From assembly GCA_019925105.1 (NCBI GenBank), contig JAHGAU010000012.1, positions 124,001 through 188,000 of the forward strand: 64,000 bases of DNA. The letters run 5' to 3'. This DNA is from Niebla homalea. Lineage: Eukaryota; Ascomycota; Lecanoromycetes; Lecanorales; Ramalinaceae. Positions 1 to 13,022 of this stretch are shown in pieces. Positions within the stretch are counted from its first letter, which is position 1. Every line of letters starts with the position of its first letter. Position numbers and translations under genes: made by a program. The notes under the pieces were generated by a model. The model was not told where the DNA came from. It saw only the letters and a list, made by a program, of their open reading frames with translations, and made no database searches.

Positions 1-6
1 TGGGGA

Positions 7-820
7 ATGAGCTCCATTCATGACTATGAGGAGCCACCTCTTCATAGCTATTCAACAGTTGTGCCAGACGCCGCTCCGGAGTTTAGCACGGTGGATATGC
101 TGCTCTTTATCTTCACCGGGGCTTGTGCCGCTGCCATGATCTGCGCAGCATTGCTGCCCCTTTACTTGATGTTCGAGTCTAAAATATTGCAAATTCTGAA
201 ACCTTTTTCTAATTTCGCAGTAAGTTGTGGCACGTTGTCCCTTGTACATATCGCACTGTACAATTGCTAATTGTTAGCAGCATGCGATGTGTATAGAGTT
301 CGAGGATGTCCTACCTCTACCAATCTCCGGACCCGAGATCCCAGGGCTCAACACATCGAAAGCAGAGGTCCTGGAAAACCAGGAGAAGTGCAGCGCCATG
401 GCAGCCATACTTCCGCCCTCTGAATCCAACGAAATGCGCAAGTTGAAGGAGGAGAATTGCGAGCTGAGGAAAGACATCCGTGTGGTGATCGCCGAGCGAG
501 ATGAGGAGTCTTCGAAGAATAGAGCGGTTGCAGGAAAGCAACGCGCCAACAACCTTCGGCTGATCGAGATCACCAGGCGCTTCACTAATGCCCAACAGCT
601 AAACCACCTTGGAGCTTTCAAACGCCACATCGAGATGGCTACAGCCACTCAGCTCGAGTACTGCAAGGACCTTGGCATGAAAGATCAAATCATCCAAGAT
701 ATTACGCAGCAGCACCATGCAGCACTTGCGGCTAAAAGTGTTCTGGAACAGCAAGTTGCCCATCAACATCAAGCCGACCTCGTGGGCAATAACATGCGAA
801 AGCGGGGTCAATCCTTCTAG
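7..820 (+). CDS. Hypothetical single-pass membrane protein with C-terminal coiled coil (2 exons)
   Basis: I do not recognise this protein. Two open frames join in phase 0 across a good 61-bp intron (220-280: GTAAGT donor, CTAAT branch site, CAG acceptor), giving exons 7-219 and 281-820 and about 250 residues. Residues ~30-53 form one hydrophobic membrane helix. The part after the intron is charged and heptad-like, rich in E/K/R/Q and L, typical of a cytoplasmic coiled coil. Without splicing, the first frame stops soon after the donor. The ATG at 7 lies so close to the window edge that the true start may be upstream. The strand and splice join are well supported; the function is unknown. Confidence 0.5.
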
Positions 821-2953
821 AACGATTACCTTGAGGACGCGGAGCGCCTCCTGGGGATCTGACGACTTCACAACGCAACCATCATTCGATCCTCACATTC
901 CACCCTTGAGATTTGAATCCTGAGATATGGAACTCGTCTTGTCAGCTCATTCTTTTGTTTATTGCAACACGCTCGGAGATTCGAGTCCCGTAGAGGGAGC
1001 TCATCTCAGAATGTATTGCCATATCGAGCAATGAGAGACTGCGGTGGTCGAAGAACGACGGAGTGAAGCTTGATAAAGATGGATCATTGCGAAATGGGTT
1101 GGCAATAGATCCGAAACATATGGATCAGAGGCACGAGTGCTGGCAAGATGATGGACTGGAAATTTTCCAAAGCTCAATGGCGTTATCGAACAAGTCGTCT
1201 GTCGGCATGACAGATCTCGATTGTTTTCAGTATCTTTGCAGACAAAATAGACTCGTCGATTAAACAAGAATTCTTCAACACATTCTATGCTCGAGTACCG
1301 TACCTTGCTCTTTCCTTTGCATACGATTTGGAGTTGCGTTATAACAGTATCTGCAATCACGTATCATTTCATGATGCTTATCGACAAACAGCCATCGGAC
1401 CATTGTCACAACAACGAGGCTACCTTTCACTCGTTTCAGCGCATCCAATAATGAGACGACAGCGCTACTACCATCAAGAAGTAAGATGGCAGCAGGCTGA
1501 GGAAGTGAGTCGCAGTCAAGGCAGCGCAATGATGCTGAAAGCCAAGACCAATCCATGTCCTGACTTAGAAGCACGCTTGCCTGCTTCGATGACTTGAGGC
1601 AAGCGAGGAGGGTGATCTACACGAGTCGTGCGGCACGGAGATGCGATACTGTTTGTTTCGGTCGAACGTAGATGGAGCTGTGTCCAGGAAATAGATGTTC
1701 CTGAGTAGGTGTCGGCCACCCTGGTCCCAAGCTGGGTATAATGCTTGTGGTCTAGACTCTCAAATGAAAATGCGGTCTTTGTGGGTGGTGATCTTAGGAT
1801 CACAAGACGATCAGGCATCACTTCAGGTGCAGGGAGGCCGTGCCCAGCTCTCAGATTCTCTAGGGCAATGGCGGAGGATTTGGGATGGTGGTATCCAGCT
1901 GAGGCAGATCTGTGTTCAGCATCCCTTCGACTGAGTAGTATGAGTGGTGAGGGGTTTTCAAATCGAGCCCCGAGGTAGCACCGGCTCAGCTGCAATTGCA
2001 ACTGTGTATCACGGTTTGGCCATTATACCGCTCACGATTGCTCGATTTGGCTCAAAATTGAGCAAATAGACAGCGGTGATGATGCTCTCAAACCCTCGTT
2101 TGGAAATCGGTGATGTGGTTGGTGAAGTCAAGTGTGAGTGAGCATGCGCTGCACCCCATACAAATAAATTTCTTTGACGTACGTCACGTGATGCTGTGTC
2201 CTTTATTAATTAGATGAAGCTGATCGGCATTTGATAAGGTGTTGGTCCTCGAAAAACGATTATTGCCGTAGCATCGACGGTCTAATTCTCAAGCTTCGAG
2301 CATGCAGCGACACAAGCTCGGAGCTAGTCATGCAACGAGTGCATAGCATACAATGTACTGAGGCTGGTACGAAAAGTCCTGGACGCTAAAATCTGCAGCT
2401 ACCCTTATCTGGGCGAACTTCTCCGAGGGCGTGTTAGATATCATGGTAAGATTACAGCTTCGACGTCTAGCTCCTTCAGGTAACGTACGGTGTCCGCCGG
2501 GGCCACTGGGCGTACCCTCGCCGAGCCGCAGGCGCTAATTATAATCGTTTCATACAGTAGTACGACTACTCTAGTGTCAGGGGACATGTTATTTACATGG
2601 CTCCAGCCTGATAATCCTGGATGCCAATTGGTGGTTCACAATGACATTGAGGTATGATGATCACACGCCGAAAGGGTGGTTTTGCTCAATTCTTTCTAGG
2701 CTTTGGTATTGTGCATCGCTAGCCTCAATCCCCCTGATGAGTTTGCGAGGCTGACTTTGGAGGAAGTGTCGTCGTGTGTCTGTTGCATAAATCGCTCTGC
2801 TCCCGCGTTGATTCCTCTTCTTCCTTGACTTGTTTTTCTATTCCATCTCCCATCTCTTCTGTCGCTCTCCCCTGTTCTTTTCCCAAGTCTTCTCTTTTAC
2901 CTAAGCAATCCGGAGGCACTCTACCTGCATGACCCACTATTGACCTTGGGAGT
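821..2953. other. Apparently non-coding stretch
   Basis: No frame here shows convincing coding character. The longest ORF (1516-2001, minus strand, 161 codons) has no recognisable motif and no plausible splice partners. A CT-rich tract at about 2770-2900 may be a promoter for the frame that begins near 2954. Confidence 0.4.
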
Positions 2954-3774
2954 ATGAATGAACACGAACAGTCCGAGGCCATCATGTCCAAAGCGGTCTC
3001 GAGGAACGGCCAATCCATGTACGATGCGCAGCGCAACAAGCCCCATGGCCATGACGAATGTTTGCCGCTCTTAGCTAAGCCGTTTGACTGTACGAATGGT
3101 ATGTCCATCGTGGTGCTCAATCATTCTTTGTCCGTTACGACATGCCTAGCACCTCGTCTCACACAGGTGACAAGTCCCGACAGACCATCAACAGTGCCAA
3201 TCTTTCATTCTTTGACCCAGTGTTGCCTCTCCATTTCCTCGGACCCACACTGTTCTTTATCTTTGAGGAGCTGAAAGTTACGCACGCTGATTAGAAGACG
3301 CACGCAGACAGCAAGGACTTACCTGCACCTCAAGCATATCCTCAGACCCTCGACATTACCTCAGCTACTGGGAAGGACCAGTCTGAGAATGCGGCCTCTC
3401 AAAGGCTGGAAGAGCAAGACAACGATAGACCTTGGCCAAACCCAGGCAAACACCAGACACCTTCCGAACGCATGCGGAAGACCTCGACCTCGCACGAGTC
3501 ACCTGCTCGGCAAGCAGAGATCACACCACTGCACCGCTGGCTTCACGAGCCGCCTAACCAAGGACCTTACCACGGCATTGCCGACGCCGCTGAGGATTCT
3601 CACCCAGCCCATCCTGCCAAAGACAACAACACAAAGAGGTACTGAGGCTACCTAGACAGAGTGAAGGCCGTCAAACACTTGTGGAAATGGAAAGGAAGAC
3701 GCCCAGATGTTCATCCAACATCCTTGGCAAGCATAGCAAGACTGCCAGACCCTGATAGCCGTTTTCAAAAATGA
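2954..3774 (+). pseudogene. Uncharacterised coding frame with two in-frame stops (possible pseudogene)
   Basis: Exon 1 (2954-3098) joins 3167 onward across a consensus intron (GTATGT donor at 3099, CAG acceptor ending 3166). The joined frame then stays open to 3774 except for a TAG at 3292-3294 and a TGA at 3643-3645. Between and after these stops the frame still reads like a normal hydrophilic protein. If the first stop is real, the product is only about 90 residues. Both stops could have come from one C-to-T change (CAG to TAG, CGA to TGA), as expected from RIP or deamination. I recognise no family. It could instead be a short real gene with a fortuitous open frame behind it. Confidence 0.35.
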
Positions 3775-5476
3775 AGATGCAGTGCAACGCAGGCGCCGCG
3801 GGTGGCGAAAAAAGGACCCGACACAATCTCACATCATACCTGCTTGCTTCTCTCTCACCATAGCCTTACCTCTCTCAAGAGCCCAGAGAACTTTCTTCCG
3901 CCCGCCATCCGGCTTACTTCCTCTTCCGATGCATCCGATGCACACAGTCTCTGAGCACCCAGCTTCTTCTCCCCTTCCCATCATCAACCCACCATCGTCA
4001 ACACATCCACAACCCACCAACGAGACTTCTCACGTGCGCTCCCATTCCCTCCTTCCCCCTCCAAAAGTATCCCACACCCCACCAGCTCCAGCATTCATCG
4101 CAGCAACACCCAACCCCACTCCTCCTCTTCCACCCCTCCCCACCAAAGAGTTTCAAACACCACTCCGACGCCCAACACCACCTGCCCATTCTCTCCGCAA
4201 TGCCACCGCGTCCCCCCCACGCACTGATCCCAATCAATCAGCCGCCGCAGCCCCCCACCCCGGCGCCTGTAGTCACCTGCCCTCCGACCCTGGCCTCCCC
4301 ATTTCCCCACAGTCGTTGACCTTGATTTGAGCAATGTCACTACATCAAGCCCCAGCGTCTTTGATTCTGCTGAAGTGGGTGGGTTGGAAAGGGCCATCCG
4401 GTAGCGGGCAAGGTCTCCCAAGCACTCGATCCACGTGTCCTCTTCGGAGGAACATTCAACCTCGGCGCCGACCACGGGAAGGGAGACGGCCCGTTGGCTT
4501 CCTTCTCCAAGGTAAGTTAGGTGTGTATCTACACACACGGGGGGAACGCTCAGCCGCCTCGGCGTATTTTTTGCCGATATCCTGCCTCGTCTCCTGCAAA
4601 AATAATTGCAACGTGGACGCGCCAAGATCAAAGACCCCCCCCGCACCATTAACATATGTTCAACTCTATACCACGATCTCAATTGAAGAGAATTCTGGTA
4701 TTAAAACTCTTCATTTAAATTTTACTCCATATTTTTTATGCCAAGGATATTCTCTGGAACCTACTTCTCATAACTGTAGAGGTGATGCCAAAGCTGCCCA
4801 CGTTGCTTGCAGGAGACGAGCCTGCTGCTGCCCCCCCAAGAGTGCCAAAAAAATAAAGATTAACAACGTATACCAGCGCCAAGATCAAACCAATCTCCCC
4901 AGAATAATATCAACTCTCGCGCGACGGCCAAGATGCTCGCAATGACAAAAGCTTTCGGTATCTCATTCACCTTGTTCAGCTGTTTCTGAGCAGCCTAGGG
5001 TTTAACACCAAAAAACCCTTTTTTCTCTGAGAGCCGAAAAACGCTCATTCACTTCACAAGGGGGCCTACCTACGTTGCAAACCTTTTTTGGCTCCTGGGG
5101 AGAGCTGCACCCTGCCTCGCTCGTGAGGTGCCCAGGCTTCCTTCCCGGTGATCATCGATGGGACTTGGGGGGGTTCCTCGATACATCTTTCCGGGCTGAA
5201 AAAAACTTGTCAAGATGCGAAGATGCTCATTAGCCTCCCCGGTTGTCTTGCAGTCTATCGAAAGGTTTCTGCATGTATTTTGCCCTAAGGTATCTACAAC
5301 GTTCCCCATCTCGAAGAAGTGCATGGTACGGAAGCAGACGCCTGCCGATCTTCCCGCTTCTCAGATGCATGTGCTACTAGGACCGACTGGACTGCGAGAC
5401 CTCTCTTCTCTCGATGAGCTGAAGTCCTCCTCGCCACCTCATCAAGAAGGAGCAAACTACCAGCTTGCCTGCTCTC
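3775..5476. other. Low-complexity, weakly coding interval
   Basis: A proline/serine-rich frame (3782-4330, plus strand) reflects CCA/CCC-rich DNA and lacks domains. From 4401 to 4511 another plus-strand frame reads like protein and ends exactly at a GTAAGT donor (4512), but I cannot join it to a start or to a downstream exon. From 4550 to 5470 there is mononucleotide-rich DNA and no supported gene. Part of it is the 3' flank of the FAS beta gene, which ends at 5477. Confidence 0.3.
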
Positions 5477-8400
5477 CTACACTCCATTGACAGTAACGCC
5501 ATTGACCTCATTTACCCCATTGACCCCGTTGACCCCATTGACTCCAATGACCCCATTGACTCCATTCACCCCATTCGGCTGCCCACCACTCGTCGTCGCA
5601 CTCCGACTCCTCAATCCGCCCAACACATCCTCGCCGGACCCCGCATTCTCATACTTCTCCCAATTCGCCAACACATTGCCAATGCGTGGACTATTCGTCA
5701 ACCGATACACCTCCTCAAAGTATTCCTTACTCAACTCGAACGGCTTGGCCGTCACATTAGGAATATACTTCCCCACCAGCTTCCCAGGATCAATGCTCGT
5801 CTTATTGATCTTCTTCATCAAAAAGCTCCGGAAAGGTTTGACGCCAGACCTTAAGAAGGTGGAGTGGAAGGGGACGTCTATCCCCTTGAGCGGTATGGTG
5901 GCGAAACCGCGCTCCAGGGTGACGGGATTGGGTTTTTGCGATGTCATGGCGGCGCATTCGCGGATGATGTCGACGAGTTTGGCTTTCACCGAGGCGAGGT
6001 CGAGGGTCTCCATCAGGTGCTGGATGTCGACTTTTTGGGCTTTGAGGAAGTTGGTCACGTTGGTGAGGCAATCGAGAGCGCGAAGCTGAGCAATATTGGT
6101 TAGCAACTAGATTAGGGCACAGTAGTAAAGGGAAGGGACTCCATGCTCACATCTCCTGCGCAGACGTATTGCATGTTTGCAACGTTGTAGTTGACAATCT
6201 CCAGCAACCATTTGGTCTCTTCTGCAATGTTCTCGCAAACATATTGCAGTGCCTGTTCGTTGAAGGTCTTAGAAACCCTGCTAGGGTTGACGGCACACAT
6301 CGAGTAGTTGGATCGGCCTTGTGCATCACGCTCGACTGCGACCTGCATAGTCAGTCCCCGGTAGAAGACGACAGACACCAGACTCTCGATCGGCATCACC
6401 TCTGCCAAAGCAGCCAGAGCTGAATATTCGCCAAGGGAGTGACCGGCGAAACTGCTATCGCGCTGGACCAAGCCCTTGGAGCGCATATCTTCGAAGCTAG
6501 CTTTTTCCATCAGTGTGAGAGCGGGTTGAGTGAACTGTGTGGCTGAGAGAAGACCAGTGGGGGATCGGTATGTATAGGAAGTAGTGTTCTCTTTGACCTC
6601 CTTGAAGATCTTCTCGGACTTGATGGTGCCATCTGCATTGACCGATTCAAACGTCATGGACATGTAGTTCTCCCTGATGGCTTTGCCACGAGGACCACCA
6701 AAGTGAATAGTGAGCTCCTTTGGATTGTTCTTGACGATGTTCGTGATCGAGAAACCATAATTCTCCATAAAGTGAGCATCGGCTCGATTCCATACCTCCT
6801 TGGCAACAGGACTGGATTCGTAGAGTTCCATGCCCATTCCTTGCTCCTGAGAGCCTTGACCGGTGAAGACATATGACGAGACTGGCTGCTCCACCTCGGC
6901 TTCGGCAAGCAAGACCTTATCCTCAGTCTCCTTGTTGCTGGCTTCGATCTTGATGATCTTACGGCCAGACACCATGCCAATGTGCTGCAGCTTGACCTCG
7001 ATATCATCGTTCGGCAGGACCATGCCGACCAGGCTGCAGTGGAAGCTTCGAACGCGACCAACGTTGTTTTCCGCGGCCCAAGTCTCGACTAAGCTTCGGA
7101 CTGCCGCACTTGAATACATTCCGTGGGTGATGGTACCTGGTAAGCTGGCGTAGCTTGCGAAAACCCGGGACACGTGGATAGGATTGTAGTCACCGGACAC
7201 GCGAGCGTATGTCTCGTTTGAGGATGGTGCTCGAAGGACAAGAGGGGTCTTCCCACTGAGCGGAATGGCGTTTTCGAAGTTGACTGGCTGCTCGATCGAA
7301 GAACCATATCTCTGCAGATAGTCGGTCACGGGGTTCCCGTGTGATACTCCGGCTTGGTAGTCGACAGACGCCACTTGGATAATCTCCTTACTTGGAAGCT
7401 CCAACAGGACCTCACCGATCGTCTCAACAGATTTGAAGACGGTCTTATCCTTGAAGTGTACCAACGTTTGCAATCGGAAAGTCAATGTCTGATTGAGCAG
7501 TTCAATGTCTTCGGCGTCCAAATTGAACCACTCCTTTGATCTCAAAACCGCGACATCCTTGGACGAAGCGAGATGAACTTGCATAGGGATCTCATCCTTG
7601 CGCTGGAATGTGTTCTCATAGTCCATGTACGTTCCACGATACAAGAATTGACTTGTGACGACCATCACGGGTAGGCCCTTTCGCTTGATGGTGCCGCTGA
7701 CCTCGACCATCTTGCCTGAATCTTGATTGATTACCGCGTTAATTTGAGCAGTCGTGTCAAGCACATCGCCTTTCTTCAGGGGCTCAGCACCAGGAAGCAT
7801 GCGGAAGCCATTCGACAGATGGACAAGTTTTAACAGGTCACCGTTGATGGAGCGTGGGAAGATTGGCTTGGTGATGGCTTTCCAGCCAACGACAATGGCA
7901 AAATCCATTGGTGCAAGCACTTCCTTTCCTGGTCGGTCGACGAATGCTTCACCGGTGTTGCCGACTGCGTGCACGAAGTCGGCAATCGCTTGGCTTGTGA
8001 CTGTAGCACGACCTCCGTCAAACGTGCTGGTTGAAGGAGTATCGAATGGGACCTTTTCATTCGCGCCAAACCAGATGCGATAGTAGAATTCCTTGATACG
8101 ATCATTGCGGTCACCCATCACCTCCCGAATAGGAGCATATCCTGCTTCTGGGTGGTATGTGAATTTCAAGGGCAGAGCCACAGCCTTACCTTCAGCTGTC
8201 CTTTCCTCAAGCATGTTGACTGTTATTGTACCATTCGTCTTGCTGATCTCAATGGTCTTGACCATGCCCGAAGCAGAAGGCTCCTTTACGCTGATCACTG
8301 TGGACTCCGGCCTGTCAGGGTTGGCAATCTCTAGGAGCATACCTTTCGTAGGAGCAAATATTCGTTTGAGGGGGTTTGTCTGGAATCTCTGTCCTTGCAC

Positions 8401-11400
8401 AAAGACTTCTGAAGTGAAGAGCGCGTATCTCCAAGAACATATATTCCCTGCAAGAAGCTGTAGCCAGGCGTCTGTATCGGGCAATGGGGCATTCGGAGCT
8501 GGTGAGATGCGATGACTGATATAGCCTCCATTCCGAGATGTAGTCAATCCATCAACATCGTCGTCTACAGCATCTTCGAGGATGAGTTGACCGCCAAAGT
8601 ACTCAATGACGGGTATGGAGGATACTTTGTCATGATAGACATCCCTTGTCAGCTGCTTGATGTGGTCATTGTGAATGCCATCGAGGATCTCCTTTACCGG
8701 CTCATCTATGGCACTTGAGTATTTGGCAGCAGTTGGGCCTTGAAGAATACAGGTTCTGCCGACATCTTGATCAACCACGGCTTCTAGATCTTCCGATTGC
8801 CACAAGGAATCTTTCTTGAAGAAAAATTCGAAATTCTCGTCAAGACATGGGACGAAAGGCACAGGCTTTTGTCCACGCCTCTGACATAGCAGAAGAAAGT
8901 GTTGAACGTCTTGGGCGTTGATCAACTGCTCGGTGGCTTCGGGATATGTTTTCAACACGTTTTCCACCATCTCGTATGGTCGATCAAGCTCAGAGTAGCT
9001 CTGGATGATTGATGATCTCCCCGCCGAGGTGATGAATCGTTCCTCCAGACGGCGGATGAAGTCGCCCGTGAGACGTGCCAGTGACGGATCGATCCAGCGC
9101 GATTCATGCTTGACATACATTAGATCGACCATGCGTTTGACGACTTCGCCATAGGTCATGTCCTCAAGATCGACAACCTCTCCAGCAGTATTCTTCCCGA
9201 ACCAGACCTTTTGAAAATCATCATTGAGCTTCTTGATGATGTAAGGTCGCATCTTCTTCAACTCCGGCACACGTTTGGCTTTATCCAAGCCGAAGATTCT
9301 CTGATCCATTTCAGCCCAAAACCTCACTCCCCTAGTGGCAAGTTTATGGATTGGCTCGCCCATCTCTGAGCGGACTGTAATGACGCCACCAGCGGGGCCT
9401 TTGTAGGTCTTCTCCCATTGACTGTCGTCCACCCCCTCGGCCTCTGCTATTGCCTTCTTTGCATTCTTCGACGTTTTGGCTTCCTTGGCGGTCATCATCC
9501 GACTACCAAATAGACAGCCATCGAAAGGCATTGGCGGGTAGCCGAACTTGCCAGCCCATTTGCCTGTCAGGTAAGGGTACGTGTCCTCAGACCCGCCAAA
9601 TCCGCTACCTGCAACTAAGACAAGGTTGCCGCATCTTCTTATCCTACCGTACATTTGTAAGATCGGCTGATGGAAGTCTTCAAACGAATGGTGTCCTCCA
9701 CCTCGGCCCCCAGTCCACTGGAGAATGACTGGGAAGTGCGGATTTGCTTTCGCGATGTTGATGACTGCCTGGATGGCTTCCACAGACCCCGGCTTGAATG
9801 CCATGTGCTTGATACCAAGGGTGGTGATATACTCATTAGCAATCTCGATCGACGGCACACCGGCACCAATGGTCAACCCTTCTATTGGGACGCCGTCAGA
9901 ACGTAGTTGACCCAACAAAGGAATCTGCCATGCCATCGCACGAGGGTTGACGTAGATCAAGTTGACGGTGATACCACGACCAGGGGGGACAGCCTTTTCA
10001 ATCTTGGTTATTGCTTCAGTCATGGTTTTTGCATTGTAGTATCCTCCCCCCGCGAGCTCAATCTGATAGCCAGCTTGCATGGTGGCAGCAACAAAGTCCC
10101 ATGGAACTGTGCATGGTGTCATGCCAGCGACCATGACAGGAGGTAGGCCAAGCATCCTGCTCATCTTGGTATCAACGAAGGTCTGGCCTGTAGACGTCTT
10201 TACTAGCTTTGGGCCATGCTCTTTAACCCAGTCCACAGCGTAGATGATGGCGTTTTGCGAATCCCGGTCGAATATTTCAGCCTTGTATCCAACGTCGGTG
10301 TTCGAGCCATCTATAGCACCACCAAGAATCACTCTTACGCCAGTACCATCTTTATTGCGGTTGGTCAGCACACCAAGCCCCGAGATTCCTCCTGGGCCGA
10401 AGTCGATCACATGCGACGCTTGGCTGAAACTGGTTGCCTTTTCCCACATGACGGGATCTTGTGTAATCATTCTGACGAGATCCGGCACAACATCTTTCGT
10501 CCCGTGCCCTCCCAGCGCTTCCCCAGATGATGTATCGTAGACCGGAATGGTAAGATCTTGACTTTGGATTTCAACGTCCTTGAGATCCTCTTGTATCTGC
10601 TGATACGCCTCGGCAAGATAGCGGCTGTGGAATGGCGAGGTGATTGGGAGGAAGCGGTTGACGAAGCGGACTTTTCGCTCAGTGTAGGGTATGCGGGTTT
10701 GGTCGAGACCAGTGGGAGCCTTGACTTTCCGCAGCTGAAGATTCAACCCGTACAAAGAGATAGGGGGTCCAGTAACAACGAAATTACGGGCACTGTTAAC
10801 CAGGGATATGGCGATGTGGCGGTCTTCTGGGAGATGGCGATTGGTAGAGTCAATATGTTCCTGGAGAGCTCCTTGTGGTAAGTCTCGCACGGAGAGCATT
10901 GGAGTAGGGGTTCCTTCGCCGTTCTCGACCGAATCTTGCAACGTGGAGGGGGCCAAGGAAGTTCTTGGGTAGGCCTGTTGACTTCGAGAGCCAATCCAAA
11001 AGAGGATAGTGAGGGCCTTTTTTGCTGCCAGATCGAACGACTCCCACGAATCGGCCGCCGCGATCGCTGCAGCAGTGACGATGCCCTGGGAGTGACCAGT
11101 AGTGCCTTCCAGATGCTTACGCATATACCCGGGTTCAATACCCATTGTCTTGCAAGTGATTGCATAATGGGCAAGCTGTACAAGTCCAATAAGTGGCAAG
11201 CTGACTGGGGCTGAGACTAAATAGTCGGTATCTGGTTGAGAGTCGCGATTATGAAGCCATTGCATGACATTCAAACCCTTTGAGTAGAGCTTTTCGGCCC
11301 TCGCATCTCGGGACAGATCCAGCAGTAGGCTGGCTGAATTCTCGATGAGGGTTTCCACAAAGGAAGGATATGTTGTGTACACCTCACGTAGCTCGTCAAA

Positions 11401-11937
11401 GTATTCTTCTATGTTGCCCTGACCACCAAAGATTGCAAACACGCGAACCTCACGGTCAGCCGCTGCCCGCAACAGAGCAGAGGCATGAGCTTTGAGAGGT
11501 CGCTTAGCGGCAGCTCGCGCAGCAAAGTATGAGCGTACGACCACTAGCTTTTTAGCAGCTATGCCGGGAAGTGCTGCAGCAATGGCATGGATGTCGTTAC
11601 CCAGTAGAAAGACACGCTCAAATTCAGCTAGAATTTGTTTGAGAAGGTCCGAGTATGCATCTGTATCCTCCTCTTCATCCACTGCAATGGCGAGATAGCC
11701 GAGATACCTTGCTAGGAGCTCGGTCGTTGAGGAGGGTTCGTCATCCTGAGCCAATTCATCGGTGGGTTCGGGGAGTGAAGCTGTGAAGCGGTCTTTTGAC
11801 TGCGAGGCGAAGAAATGTAATGTTGTGGGGATGAGGAGAGTATGTTGGAGGGAGCCATGGGTGAGGGTGAGAGGTCTCAGTGAAGAGCCCGATCGAGGGG
11901 TGGATATGCCCGTTTGTGAGCCTGAAGCGCCATACAT
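5477..11937 (-). CDS. FAS1: Fatty acid synthase subunit beta
   Basis: This is the beta subunit of the fungal type I fatty acid synthase, the cytosolic alpha6-beta6 complex that makes palmitoyl/stearoyl-CoA. The exons are 11937-6151 and 6085-5477; the 65-bp intron has a GTGAGC donor, GCTAAC branch site and CAG acceptor, and restores the conserved join AGD/LRALD. The product is about 2131 residues, the normal family length. Domains in order: acetyltransferase (GHSQG near residue 283), FMN enoyl reductase (GMTPCTV and AGGGYY near 600-630, GGRGGGHHS), double-hot-dog dehydratase (GDYNPIHVS), and malonyl/palmitoyl transferase (GHSLGEY near 1833). The start is favoured by an A at -3 and by matching the family N-terminus ([10 protein letters not shown]). 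It is divergent from FAS alpha. One oddity is the C-terminal tail of repeated Asn-Gly-Val units. Confidence 0.97.
5480..5575 (-). repeat. 9-bp minisatellite encoding an Asn-Gly-Val tail
   Basis: The last ~33 codons of FAS beta are an imperfect tandem repeat of a 9-bp unit (plus-strand form ACCCCATTG and variants) that encodes NGV triplets with a few substitutions (IGV, NEV, TVN). It sits outside the conserved core, directly before the stop codon, so copy number can change without harming catalysis. Confidence 0.85.
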
Positions 11938-13022
11938 TTTTGGCGGCGAGGAGGGAGGAGAGGATGATCTTGGAGCAAGGAAAGGATCTGGTCAGCTTCG
12001 ACCCATCATGGCGACAGGAATAGCACCTACTAGGAGATGTCTGAGAAAGGTGAACTGCTGGATTCAGCTTGACATGGCTGGAAATCTGTGATGCAATGCA
12101 AAAAGGCGCAAAGTCAATTCGACACCACCAAATTAGGTGAAGAAGTGTCGAATGTGAGCTATTGAGTGGATTGGAAGAATGTTATCCTTGATTAATGAGA
12201 CTCAAGTATCTTTCAATACAGGAAGAGTGGTGTAGTGTCGTCGCCTGCTTGTTCGTTGAGTAGAATTCGTTCTATCTGAACTCCATCTTTTTTTTTTTCT
12301 TTAACAGATTCCCACCAGATCCCTCTCCCCTGTAGCTGCATGCCAAGAGCCCCAAAGAATGAAAGAACCCTCAAAGTCTTCCTTCGCCACGATCTATAAG
12401 CGGAAGCTAAGATAATGCTAGGCAGGAATTGGCCACAATTAGGCCGAAACAGGTCAAGATGAGGTCAACGTTCCCCGTAGTCTTTCCGATTTCTGGCGTG
12501 AAGAAGCTCCGGAAGCTCCGTCATGACGCTTCTTTCCGCCTGTGGGTTCAGGTGGGTCCAGGTAGCTCCGGGCTCCTTCCCCAACCAAAGGCAAATTCCA
12601 TCTGCAAGCTGCAGGGAATGAAGGATACAAATTTGCTAGTCCGAGGCTGCAACCTCTACAAGAAATTTCAAGTACTACTGTAGAGAAACAGACTCCTTTG
12701 TGCAAATTGCTGCTTTCTATTTATTCTTTTGCGTTCAAATCATTCCTGTGAACTATAAACAATACTCCGCTCGACACTCACGACTGAAAAGTGTTGTAGA
12801 TTACTAGATGCCAAGGGAATTTACATTTTTGACATCACCTTCTACCAAAACTCAATTCTCCACCCCGAATCCATTCCGCCGCAACCAAAGATTGTCGCAC
12901 CCTTGGCGATGCAGCACTGACTTACAGCACTGACTTACCAATCTATTGCGGCAACATCCTCTGTGCGAGGTACATCCCCTTCGCTCCTATACTCCGTCCA
13001 AGAGACGTAAAAAGCCATCACC
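11938..13022. promoter_or_regulatory. Shared divergent promoter of FAS beta and FAS alpha
   Basis: These 1085 bp separate the start codons of the two FAS subunits, which are transcribed away from each other. A poly-T/pyrimidine tract lies near 12287-12304. One CCGAGG hexamer (12641-12646) matches the CCTCGG core recognised by fungal FarA/FarB fatty-acid regulators, but a single hexamer in 1 kb can occur by chance. Short ORFs here (for example 12429-12683) have no support. Confidence 0.6.

Noticed and set aside
3275..3294. An 18-nt mini-intron (GTTACG to TAG) bypassing the stop at 3292
   Set aside because: Fungal introns are not this short; the matching 17-nt candidate at 3640 would also break the frame.
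4095..4682. 195-codon minus-strand ORF
   Set aside because: It mirrors CCA/CCC-rich plus-strand DNA, has no domain and is interrupted by better plus-strand candidates.
5487..6089. 200-codon plus-strand ORF opposite the FAS beta C-terminus
   Set aside because: Its sequence is the complement of conserved FAS codons and the NGV repeat; a shadow frame.
12641..12646. CCGAGG as a FarA/FarB site
   Set aside because: A single hexamer in a 1-kb promoter is expected by chance; kept only as a remark.
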